Below, piece by piece: positions 22,626-33,362 of a stretch of 60,000 nucleotides of DNA. Numbering within the stretch: position 1 is the stretch's first letter; every line of letters begins with the position of its first letter. The stretch is from Lingula anatina (taxonomy: Eukaryota; Brachiopoda; Lingulata; Lingulida; Lingulidae), in the NCBI RefSeq assembly GCF_001039355.2, contig NW_019775412.1:126001-186000 (forward strand), in the 5' to 3' direction. The notes under the pieces were generated by a model. The model was not told the DNA's origin and made no database searches. It saw only the letters and a program-made list of their open reading frames with translations. The position numbers and the translations under genes are program-made.

Positions 22626-24592
22626 CTATACAGTGTCCATTTTTTCAGCAGTGTCATTAACTTCAGTAGAACTTTTTTTACTTCTACTTTTTTTGTCTTT
22701 TTTCTGTGTGCCTTCTGACTGAGGGTCAGGGCTTTTCATTTCAATGTCTTTTAATGCTCCATTTGTGGACACCTCTTCAACTAAATCTGAATAAAAAACA
22801 AGAAAGAATTATGTATCATCAACAAATGTCCACCCTGAGCTTCAGAGCTAACTTGACACTAACCTTTTCACTGTAGCCTATCTCCATCGTGTCAAGTAAC
22901 CTCTGACGAAAATAGTTTGACCTATTTTATATAAGCCAATCGAATCCATGTTTCAAAATTTTTCACCAAAGTTTGGTGAAAACGCTGATTGGTTGATCGT
23001 CAATCGGCAATCCTCGGCTGATTCCGCAAGCTCCATACTAACAACATAGTTATTGTCGAGTGCGGAGACATCCGAGTAGTTCCGAGTGGTTCCGAGTGCA
23101 TAACCGTACACAAAGAAAGCATGGAGTATATCGGAATTGAAACCAGAGCAGTATGATGCCCTGCATCATTATCTACTGAGAGACGATGTTATTTGCGTGC
23201 TGCCCACAGGTTACGGCAAGACCCTGATATTCAGCCTTATCTTTGATTGGTCCGGATTTGAACAAAGCGCGCTTTGACTCGTTCGCGTTCATTGGCTAGA
23301 TCGTTTAATGAGTCATTGAGTGCGGGCTTTTAAATTTGATTGGCGGGCGGCGGAGGCAATCGAATCTGGTCAGAGGTTACTTGACACGATGGAGATAGGC
23401 TACAGTGAAAAGGTTAGTGTCAAGTTAGCTCTGAAGCTCAGGGTGCAAATGTCATGTGCAGTTTGAGAAAACATAGTGTTACAGTTACAGTTTTAAAAAT
23501 TTTAGAAATATTTTGAAGTGCTTTTTAATCAGGTCTACACATTTAACATACCAAAATTAACTGATATTTTTACTATAAGCACATTTCATTCATATAAAGA
23601 GATTGGAAGAGGAAATCATCCTAAGTTGAAATCTGACACTGTTGGGGGTCTTTACTGGAAATACTACAAACCATTCAAAGCTGTCTGGTCTTTCTGCATG
23701 TGCCTCAGCTGCTTCAAAAGTTTTCTTTTCTTCTTTCCTGAGAGTTCTATGTTAGCTCTTGAACTTGTCCTGCAAAAAACAGTATTATCATTAAATAACC
23801 AGTGCAGTTTTTGAACTTGAAAAAAAGGTGACCAACATTAGCAAAGACGCCCATTTCAAATCTAAAATGGAATTGAAGTTAGACTCGATTCAGTTTTTCA
23901 TAAAATCCATCATCTTTATTGTTTATATGGCCAAGATTTAGAGTTTGATAAATTTTCCTTCTGTCAACTATGCTATATCATATTCTTCACACATACAAAA
24001 GAACAATACAGCAGGCACTTACTTTCTTTTTCTTAAGTGATGGATTGTAATCAGTTCAGGATCTGGGATTTCTGAGAAAATCTTGCTCTTTTCCTTCTGT
24101 GCAGCTGTTTTAATTCTTTGTCTGCGATATGCCTTTTTCTGTTTGTTGTGCTGTGAAGATTACAGTATGATTAAAACAGATGTTTTCACGTGATTTTTTT
24201 AAGTCTGTTAGAAACATATTTGACAAATAAAACTTGGGTTTCTTTATTTTGAAGACATTATTACAATCTTACATTTCCTTTTGGGTATGTTACACCTTTC
24301 TTATCATGATCTTTACGTACAATCTGCTCAGTCAGTCAGTGTACCATGTCTTTCTTATTTGAATATTATAATTATAATTGAATGCTGATCAGTTTCCAAA
24401 TACACTCCTTTGCCTCTGGGCGAGGTCTTGCTCTGTAGCAAAGCAGCCCTCATTCAAATTTCTTAGAGCACACTTAGTGTGAACACATTCACAATAAATC
24501 TTAACGCACTGCTATTCACTCATACCAACAGATATCACAATGGAGTAACTAACCCTTCTCTTGCGATTACTTATCATTCCATGCACACCCAT
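22626..24592 (-). CDS. C11orf98: C11orf98 homologue, small basic conserved protein
   Basis: Four exons (24554-24592, 24023-24150, 23672-23769, 22626-22786) give 426 nt, 141 aa. Exon 1 encodes MGVHGMISNRKRR. Exon 2 ends LITIHHLRKR, and exon 3 has SSRANIELSGKKKRKLL followed by a glutamine/lysine stretch. Human C11orf98 (about 123 aa, function poorly known) has, as I recall it, LITRHHLKKR, SSARANITLSGKKRRKLL and a similar MEVE/DVEMK-type tail; here the last exon contains ALKDIEMKSP. Exon phases are consistent throughout. The protein is rich in Lys/Arg with an acidic/serine tail, which suggests a nuclear or nucleolar location (inference). The start codon is 408 nt from that of the divergent F-box gene. 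The last intron carries a 615-bp transposon. Confidence 0.85.
22831..23445. mobile_element. 615-bp DNA transposon with 77-bp terminal inverted repeats and 8-bp target duplication
   Basis: The first 77 bases (22831-22907, CACCCTGAGCTTCAGAGC...) are the exact reverse complement of 23369-23445. The octamer CAAATGTC flanks both ends (22823-22830 and 23446-23453). An 8-bp duplication fits hAT, P or Merlin-type transposases. Inside (about 23125-23255, + strand) lies a coding fragment including LKPEQYDALHHYLL and CVLPTGYGKTLIFSLIF, a Walker A motif of the RecQ-like helicase type. No transposase is present, so the element is non-autonomous. It sits in the last intron of the C11orf98 gene. Identical arms imply recent insertion. 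Confidence 0.9.
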
Positions 24593-24999
24593 GGCTGCCA
24601 CTTGTAACAAGTAAAATCCAAAGTATTACTTTAAATGAAACACCAGACCAGAGGTAGATGTCGACTTCTTCACGTGTTACCTACGGCAAATGGGTACTAC
24701 TGACATATTGCGACAACGCATTCCATCCATGTTTGACTATTTTTTTCACTGATTGAAGAGGAGATTAGTTCATAAATACAATATACTATGAAAAATATGT
24801 TTCAAAATACCTGAAGCCCATGTATAACCCTCTTGCAAGCAAACTTGTAAAATGCGACATACAAATATTGTAAATAAGTACTTGAAAGGCACTGGCTGTG
24901 TCGTGTTTATTTTCGTCGCTGCCGTCACCGATTATATCACCAGTATTGGTGTTCTGGGTGTGAACTGAAGTAAAGATACAGGGGAGACATGGTAGAATT
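24593..24999. promoter_or_regulatory. Short divergent intergenic region between C11orf98 and F-box genes
   Basis: The two start codons face away from each other across 407 nt, so transcription of both genes must start within or near this segment. No TATA box or CpG-rich block is obvious. The F-box mRNA would contain an upstream ATG at 24989 (MVELWDR, stop ending 25012) that overlaps the real start at 25000 in another frame. A shared bidirectional promoter is inferred from spacing only. Confidence 0.4.
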
Positions 25000-27794
25000 A
25001 TGGGATCGTTAGCCGACAGTGCAGGGGCGATAAATGAGCAGGATGAAATAAGAAAGGTACTGGTTTTAACAAAAAGAAGAATACAAATTACTAGTAGTAA
25101 TAAGTTACTGACATAAGATTATCAGTCCTTTTAATTTATATTTGATCAAATTTGTAGCGACTACTTCGACAATTTACAAAAAATTCCAAAGATTGTGCAT
25201 TAAAATGAATGTATGGGCGTTGACACATTTACCTACACAAAATTAACTATCAATTTTGCAAGATTAAGATATCTGTACTGAGTACTTTTGATGTCTGACA
25301 TCAAAGCACTGCATATATGTGAGCACAAAAATCCTTTTACACAACAGTACATGCCATAAAAGACAGCATTATGGCATAACGCATATTATTGTCAACAATA
25401 ATTGCTATATGTATATGCACATTAAAATCTGCATTGCAGGTTAAGGAAAATGCCCAGGTTACCTCAGAGGAATATGAGAGTGGCCCTGATTTTAGTGATC
25501 TGCCAGATGTAGTTTGGGTTCAGGTGCTGAAAAAGCTTTCACTGTCAGACCGTGCTTCAGTGGCAGCCACTTGCCATGCACTGAATGAAGCTTTCAACCA
25601 TCCTTCTTTGTGGCATACAGTCACCGTAATACTGAGAGGGACAAGCAAACCAGTATCCTTATGGTATCTGGATGAGAGGTAATGGTTAAGTAAATACGAT
25701 TTTAATGGTATGTGTATAATATACGTCAAAGAATGATAATGATAAATTTTCAGACAGAATATTTAGTTGACACAGCCCTGGTCAGCATAGCCCATTTTAA
25801 GTCATTTATAGTGATATTTGCAATGTGTGTCCTGTTTGGGATTTTTATGCAGAATGGAACTTCTCTTGAGAAAAAAAGTTACTTTTTTCTACTACTCATA
25901 AATCATTCCATGGCCTGTAACTACCTTTAGATTGGGTGTTTAGATTTTTAATTAAATAGTTAAGTTCAAAATGACTGGCCATATATTTAGACTGCTGTGT
26001 CTTTTTGTACATTTCAGTAGCAAATTTTGACATTAGGTACTTTTTTTGAAGGATTTTATCATTTTTAAGGTCTGTGTTAGGAAAAAGTACCTTTGCAGGA
26101 TATGTACTGGTAAACATAGAAAACAAGACTTTGAAGACATTTTGAAATGCATAAAATATACATTTTACAGTATTTCAGAGTACGGTGTTTGAAGTTATCT
26201 GAAGTATTCTTTTACATGTGATTCAGGGGAGTGAACACTGGTTTGTTGACGGTTGAGTACAAGTACCTGCAACTTATAAAGAGATTTGGCAGCTTCTTCC
26301 AAAACCTCTCTCTGCTCATCCAAGGATATTTCAATAAGGTTCCACCCCATGTGAATGAAATTGTCTCCGAGCTGAGTGCAAGATGTCGTTTGGAAACTTT
26401 GACACTTCAGGTACATAGTAACATGATGTAAATGAAGTTTGCTTTATAAGGTGATGTAGGTAAACAGTGGGCAAAGAAATTGATTTCCAAATGTGTGTTT
26501 GATTCATTAATATGCTAAATTGAAAGGCAAGCTTTGGATGCTGTTTTTGTAATTTTTACCTACAATGCAAAGGGTTTGGAAAAGTGAAAATGAAGCAAAA
26601 AAAGAAAGTAAAATCTTTAAATTTGCAGCTATTATATATTTAAACATAATATAAAAACTTAATTTTTTTGTTTGATTGTAATGTTTCATTTAAATTTATC
26701 AGGTTGGCTCAATTCGAACTGCACTAGAGAATGATGGTGGCCTGGCCAGAAGTGGAAGACCCAAAGAGGAGGACCTTCGTGTTATACTTTCTCTTTTGAA
26801 CAATTCCTATCGCCTTCGTGAGTTCCAGCTGCTTTCCTGGCCGTCCTGCAATCCAAACAAATATCCCGGTTTAGACATCATCCAATCTCTGTGTGAAAAT
26901 GAGAAATTAAAACAACTGGAGAAGTTAAATCTCTTCTACGATGAATGCAAATGGAGCACAGTTAATGCCCACCTGCCAAGCGCAGAGAGAATGGTAACCA
27001 CGGTGCAGCACTTCACGTACCTGTCTCACCTAAGTTTACGTCTCTGTATGATGAGCGATGAGTTGGTGAAAGGGTTGTCAAAATCAGGTCGCACGCCCCT
27101 GTCAAATCTCAAGATTCTGGTCACATATTCAAGGCACAATCCTGCGTTGGCAATCCCCGAGATTTACTCCTCTTCATGGTCACAGCTTTCACAGCACTCT
27201 CCAGAGTTGGAGGTTGAAATCACCTTTCTAACGCGAATGCCTTACGTGGAGAAAGCAGCACTGCTAAAGCCAGAGATCCCCTTGACTGGTTTAGCCTTTA
27301 TGACTTATTCCAATTGCACTTCTCAAGATATCTTAGGAATTACAGATAAATATTCAAAGACACTCAAAAAGCTTGTTAATTTCTCTTTTGGGGAGTTTTT
27401 TGACGAGGAATTAATTACTTTAGTTTCTTGTTCGTCAAGGATGGATTCTCTAGTCCATCTGGGTGAAATTTACAGTAATACCATAGTACAGCTGGCTCAG
27501 CTAAAGCAATGGAAAGTCTTTGAATTCAAGGCAAACATGATCAAATTTGAAGATCCTAGTTTGCAGGATGAAGATGTGGTTGTTGGTCAAAGAGAGAATG
27601 GGGAGCTGTATTTGACATCACTTGAACGCAAGCCCTGTCTGGAGGAAGATCGCTTGGACAGTCTAGCCTCACTTCGTGAAGAGGTTTCACGTCTGCTGGG
27701 ATACTGTTGGCATCCTCAAGTGCCGGACGCTGAGGAACAGGAACCAAGCTATGGTTATTTTCATGCCTTGGAGAATAATGCACTCTTTGTATAA
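25000..27794 (+). CDS. F-box protein, FBXO39/FBXO33-like
   Basis: Four exons (25000-25056, 25440-25678, 26227-26410, 26703-27794) give 1,572 nt, 523 aa. The F-box lies at about residues 38-85 (SDLPDVVWVQVLKKLSLSDR, then ATCHALNEAFNHPSLWH), the part that would bind Skp1 in an SCF ubiquitin ligase. The rest is leucine-rich with irregular repeats, and the order of segments (MSDELVKGL, SSSWSQLSQHSPELEVEITF, LKPEIPLTGLAF) resembles vertebrate FBXO39 as I remember it; FBXO33 is the alternative. This C-terminal part should hold the substrate, which is unknown. The last exon encodes 363 residues without an intron. A polyadenylation signal AATAAA is at 27931. The start is the first ATG in frame with exon 2, despite an overlapping upstream ATG. 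Confidence 0.85.
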
Positions 27795-28334
27795 AACTGA
27801 TATGCCAACACCACGAAATTTTCAAAGGTAAAAGTGGACTTTCAAAAATGTCTTGAAATGCAAGGGACATAGCTGAGCAGCTCTGTATGGGGGGTTTTGA
27901 GTGGATAAAAAAACAAAACCAAAATATCTCAATAAAACCACAACTTTCATCTCTTTTTATAAAAATTGAGAGTGGGAGGGTCAACATGGAGCAGCTGGAA
28001 AACTGTATTTAAAAAATTATTACAGCAAACTAAGTGTTAACAGACACTCATGCATGGCATCATTGGCTTGGAATGTAATGATGTTAAAAATTGATCATGT
28101 TAGGAAGTGTTTTCAATGTGGCAACTTTCACTTTGAGTTGATTTACAGCGAGGTATTTCAGTTTATCAAAAATGTTATTTATCTAAAAACTCAAAAATGA
28201 TTTTTTATTTTATCTTGAGAGACTAATCATGTAGGTCTGTTCATGAAGCTTGTCTGCAGCTGGCTGCCTTTTAAATTTGAAAAAAAAAAAAATTGTATAA
28301 CAAGCTTTAAAGAAGCAATTATTATTATTTTTTT

Positions 28335-28500
28335 ATTACCAACACCAAGGAGGTTATGTTAATGTCACCTCTGTTTGTCTTCCCATTTGTTGCCAACCTT
28401 ACTCGAAATGTTATAAATGGATTTTGATCAAATTTTCAGGATAGGCCAGCAATGGGTTAAACTAAGTGATTAGAATTTGATGGTGATTTTGGCTCTGTAA
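28335..28500 (+). repeat. Probable interspersed repeat (CACCAAGGAGGTTATG type)
   Basis: The text CACCAAGGAGGTTATG, then a GTTTGTCTTCC stretch and ATGGATTTTGATCAAATTTT, resembles a repeat common in marine invertebrate and fish genomes, from memory. It is followed directly by the AGCATCGCG element. Confidence 0.35.
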
Positions 28501-28632
28501 GTCGAAAGCATCGCGAATTGCAATCGAGCGCAAGTGTCTCTACCCATAACTCGGCATTTACCAAGTCATACCCTCGAAATGAAAGGTGTTATCACTATCA
28601 CAATTCGTGATGCTTTCTAGTTATGGAGCCCT
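28501..28632. repeat. Inverted-repeat element with AGCATCGCG ends, copy 2
   Basis: GAAAGCATCGCGAATTG (28504-28520) pairs with 28601-28617 with one mismatch. A related, more decayed copy lies at about 22462-22593 with the same order of GTAAGCATCGCG, CGAGCGCAAG and a terminal AGTTATGG. Confidence 0.5.
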
Positions 28633-30559
28633 GGATCACCATCTGGATCCAAGAATTTCTAAGGGGTTCCTCATTGCCAGATACGGCAAATGACCTTGTG
28701 CAATGGATGCGTTCTCAACTATCACAATGTATCGGTGCACTATATTGTAACCGGTGTCACGTGAAGAAACCGTCGTTGTGAATAAACCGTTCTGACAGAT
28801 TCTTCACGCGGGGGTAGCAGTCCGTGAACTTATAGCTACGTAGCTGCACATACATTTCCAATATTTTCCCATAGAGAAAGTTTTATTATTATCGAACATA
28901 CAATTTCTTTTGACAAAAATTACTTAACTCTGAATTGAAAGAACATTGTAGGGTGAAAACATTTATACTAAAAGTCTTAGATCTATTATATACGTTTTTC
29001 TCACAGAGCAAAAAAGTTCAGTCGCGATCAAAAGCTCATTTCCAACATTCCCCCGTAGAGTTATAAGATTATCAAATACATACTCTCTCATGACGAAAAC
29101 CACTGAATTATGAATTGAAAGATCATAGTTCAGTGCAAACATATGTCGACATCGTCATACCGGAAGTTCCTTCTTGCAATCTACCCTTAATGTGCATGTG
29201 CAGAACGATTTGGTCACGGAACAGGTCTATCATGCCACACTGGAGCCTTGGTGCTCTCAGATTTCTTTTATAGTTAAAAAGAGGTTTTCTGTGTTGTTTG
29301 TTTAACAATATGTGATCAGTACTGGTGATGAAATGAACTGCCTTAGCTTAAAGATAATGGTATAGATAATTAGACAGAGGTCATTTTACATCTTTATGGC
29401 TCACCTTAGGCAATAATGTTTACGATATCAGAGGCACTTCAAATCTTACAACAAATATATTTATGATATTTTACCTTTATTGGGATTGTTCATTATATGT
29501 TTCAGACATTGTAACATATATCAGTTTTTGTCTTGAAAAAGGGTGAATTACTTCAACAAACACCATAATAATATTTTATTTCAAGTTTGTCCAGTGTTGC
29601 CTCTTCACTTTTTATTCAAGGATAAGTAAATATATGATAATTTTTAAAGGTACATACGGACCGAGCATCGGTGGAGGGTGGATTCCCAGTAACACATGTA
29701 AACTACTTCTACTAGATTCTTATATGACTCAAATAAATTTGACATGCCAAGGGATAAACTGAATAGATCACTCGATCAGCCATAAAAGACCTTTAGACTG
29801 CTCCTTTCTTTAAATTTATGGCTGTAAATTTAACCTACTTCCGTGACCTACTTTCCTGCCCCATTGACATACAGCTAAGATTGCCAGCAGAAAAATCTGT
29901 TCAAACATCATTTTCGGGTAAAATTAAACAATGCCTTTTGGTAATTCTCTTAGTTATACTACTTGAAACTATATGCTGGCATTTGGTTGGTTTTTGTGAC
30001 AAAAAATTGACTTTGTATGTATCTTTAAAAAGATTCTTTTGCCAATGCCCTTTCCTGTTAAAGATATATTTTTCAAGTTGTTTAAAAATGTAATTCAAAT
30101 ATGTATATATACTTCACATATAAGAGATATGATCATGGCAATTCAGCAAAAGTATTGGTTCATTTCAATTTGTTACATTATAATCACCTTAAATAGTTTG
30201 CAATTCAACATTTATCAATAAGTTTGAGGTGGTGTGCTAAAAAACTGCTGACATGTTTATTTTTATTGAACTCATTTCACTTCAAAAAGTTTTTTTCACT
30301 GCAGGCATGAATCACATTATACATTTTAAAAACATGCTTATCAATTTCCATCTTTTAAGTTTATTGGTGCGCACGCTGTGTTGCAATATGAATAAGTAAG
30401 AGAAACAAAAACCATTTTTTAAAGAAATGTGTACAAAACAGTACATTAATCAATTTCAAATGTAGCAGGTCAATTCAATAATTCTTTTAAATGAGATATT
30501 CTGATATAAAACCTTCAAAATACAAAATCCTTGCAAATATAAGAGCAATTCTTAAAGTC

Positions 30560-31612
30560 CTAGGTATCCAATTTTTCCAGTGGTTTCAAGATTAGCTTTA
30601 CATTTCTCTCCCCTTCTTGTTTTTCAATCTTTGCAATCCCTTTTGCAGCAGCCATGATAGTTTCTGCTAATCTTGTCAAGTTTGACTGGAACAGAGAAAG
30701 AAATATGTAAAATTGGGTCTCAACAGAGGAAAAATAAAAAGTCAAAATCAAGTTTTGGAGAAGTGGTTTATTATATAGGAAAACTATATTAGTGCAACTA
30801 AGCAAATCTGTAACTAATGGCAATTGACTATTGCCTTATCCTTACTTTAAATATATCTGAATATAGTGTACCTGGTTTGATTTCTTGTTAATATTAATGG
30901 ACACTTCCACCTCCATCCCTTTCTGTAAAAATTTGATTATGTGTTCCATCTTTGAGTCTAAATCTTTCTTCTCAATGTTGCCCTTCATACGGATCTGTTT
31001 TATCTTGGTTATATCTTGTTGGAGTTCAGTTTGGATTTCTTTCTTGACTTTCCACCATCCTTGAGCCTCCTCTGGTGTTACCATGACATACTTTGCCTTA
31101 TTCTTTACATCATTTTTGTCCACGTACTGAACAAGACGCAATCCCTGCTCAGCTGCTTCTCGTTGGGCATGCTTAAAAGCTATTTCTTTTATAAGCTGAC
31201 CCTCTTTGTCACACAGTTGGATATTTTTATCTGCCTTCAGAACGATTCTGGGTGGCAATTTTACCTTTTCTGGTCTTTTCTTTGGAAAAGTCCTCTTTTG
31301 TTCAGTTTCATCTCTCTCACTTTGGTTTTTGTTTTGAGAATCCCTGAAAATCAGGCTTGTATGTAAGAGTCTTTGCTGGCAGTCTACAAAGGGTAAACAC
31401 TGAGGTGCCTTACCAAAAGATGAATGCGACTTTCTGTGTGAAGATCTGATTAATTTCCACCAAGAAGATGATCTCATCAACTGCTTTTCTTTCTGCTGTG
31501 GTGCGCCCTTCCTCTCACCGTGAACATGTATTATAGAGGGCACTCTGATATAAGTAGACAGCATCCTACATCTGGTCCTTACTGTCAGCACTACTCCCAT
31601 TATGGAAGCCAT
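30560..31612 (-). CDS. MTIF3: Mitochondrial translation initiation factor IF-3
   Basis: Two coding exons (30872-31612 and 30560-30685, phase 0 junction) give 288 aa; vertebrate MTIF3 is about 278. Residues about 1-100 are basic, serine-rich and unconserved, as expected for a mitochondrial targeting region. An IF3 N-domain follows (PPRIVLKADKNIQLCDKEGQ), then a basic linker and the IF3 C-domain (KIKQIRMKGNIEKKDLDSK, then FLQKGMEVEVSI and SNLTRLAETIMAAAKGI). IF3 binds the small mitoribosomal subunit, prevents premature joining and helps choose the start codon. An acceptor AG at 31631-31632, just upstream of the ATG, suggests a 5' untranslated exon beyond it. AATAAA on the minus strand at 30360-30365 could end the transcript. 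FIP1 starts divergently about 1.4 kb away. Confidence 0.9.
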
Positions 31613-32000
31613 GTTGTTAATTTTTGTTAACTGCAATACAAATGATAAAATAAATATTAAGCATTGTACAACAGACAGATACTGATAGTGCTGTACGTTA
31701 TTTAGACATTTGAAAGTAACTGTGTTTCTATTGGTGATTAAGTAGAGACCAGAGATGATAAAATGTCCCCTAGTGTCAGATTACTTTATTTCAGTTTATG
31801 CTAGGTAACCTTGCGGCAGGTAAGGCCTCACCCTGCCTTATGTTTTAAATGCTAGTTGCTACAAATATATACATCCTGAAAAAACTTTGTCATCTGCTGC
31901 TTGCCCTTTGTTGAATGTCACTTCTATTTAAAGTATCTCTTTGCTCTTCAAGCACCAATTTGATAAAGTCTTGCTCTTTTTACATATTCCAGATATCTAC

Positions 32001-32254
32001 GACTGGGTTCCCATACCTAGATCAATCTAACAGGAGCGTTCCATCTTCACAGGGTTTCTCGCTAAATTGCTTTCAGCTTAAGTGGCTTAGATGTCTAAGA
32101 CCTACTAAGGCTGCTAAACGATAGTTAATTATCCCACATCAGCTTAAAGTAGGTGTGACAGGCATCTAGGCCACTTAAGTTAATTGCAATTAAGTGAGAA
32201 TCCCCTTGGAGATAGTTCGACTGTAAGTTAACAGGATAGTCTCTGGGAATGATC
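32001..32254. mobile_element. Foldback MITE, family A, copy 3
   Basis: Begins GACTGGGTTCCCATAC and ends TGGGAATGATC, with GCTAAATTGCTTTCAGCTTA inside; more diverged than copies 1 and 2. It lies between the divergent MTIF3 and FIP1 genes. Confidence 0.65.
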
Positions 32255-32999
32255 TCTGCTGCATTCTACATGTGATAGTCATCAGTATAATGGACTTCAT
32301 AAATGTACACTATATGTATGGTATATATGAAGTTTTGTGTTTATTATATCGCATTTTTTCGGCGGAGAAACAAACAAAATCGGACTTTCGGATTCAAAAC
32401 TTTCTTAGTAGCCCCCCCCCCCCCCCCCCCCCCCCCATAATTTGGAGTGGGGCAAGTAGATTTTCAGACCTTATTGCTGCCGAGCAAATACCTAAAATAG
32501 TTTATATCAAGCCCTGATGTATACAACGTTTTGGAGATCTAGGCAACGTGTAAAATAAAAAATATATATATATATATATTAGTTTTATTTTTTAATGTTA
32601 GTAAAAAGCATCCAGCGAGCATATCCATCGCGTTGCAAGATCTCTCATTTTTTGCTCTCTTTTTTCCCCTCAAGTCACATACTGCTGCGGTGTTAGAAGT
32701 CTACTGATAGCCGCTTCAACCAGTTACCTATGTGAGACGCTTTTTCACATGCAGGGGTAATCCCAGAGAGCCGCGTCACATAATAAGGGCGCTGACATCT
32801 TGGATAATGTTCGAGTATTTCCGTGGGTTTTAAATAAGCATTTGGATTCTTATCATATTGTATTTTTACTTTAAAATACAATTAATGTATAACAATCCAA
32901 TAAGATTGAAGAATAAATGTAAAATAGCTGCTGTAGGCTTACTGATAAAAAATCCATAATTTACGGAAAAAACCGAAGTCAGTCTCAATAGAAAACAGC

Positions 33000-33316
33000 A
33001 TGGCGGCCGCTGAAGTAACGAAACCGCCGAATGAAGACGATGAAGCGTGGCTTTATGGAGGTACACAGATACACAAATTGTGCACTTACATTAAATTATA
33101 GCTTTGACAAAGAGCGATTATCGAAACAAACTTTACAAGGAATAAATTTGCCCAAGACCCGAAATCAAATATGTTTCAATTACCGTACCACATAACGCAC
33201 CAAGTTGGACAAATGCTTTTGCATTATACTATAGCCTGAAGTATGGTGTATCTATAGCTTGTCGGCATTGTTGCTGTTTTATGCTATCTAGTTGTAACTT
33301 CTGGTGATCGGTTTTT

Positions 33317-33362
<46 letters not shown>

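Larger units (their letters stand above)
27950..30340. other. Non-coding region between F-box and MTIF3 genes
   Basis: AT-rich, with the repeats listed at 28335-28632. No frame with conserved features was seen. The two genes converge here. Confidence 0.5.

Noticed and set aside
23125-23260. A helicase gene at this place
   Set aside because: Only motif I and its surroundings are present, enclosed by transposon ends; it is a fragment.
27556-27987. 143-codon minus-strand frame
   Set aside because: It is antisense to the F-box coding exon and its 3' UTR; the plus-strand frame is clearly the gene.
31612-31636. Upstream in-frame extension of MTIF3
   Set aside because: It would start from TTG and crosses a good acceptor AG; the ATG at 31612 is the natural start.
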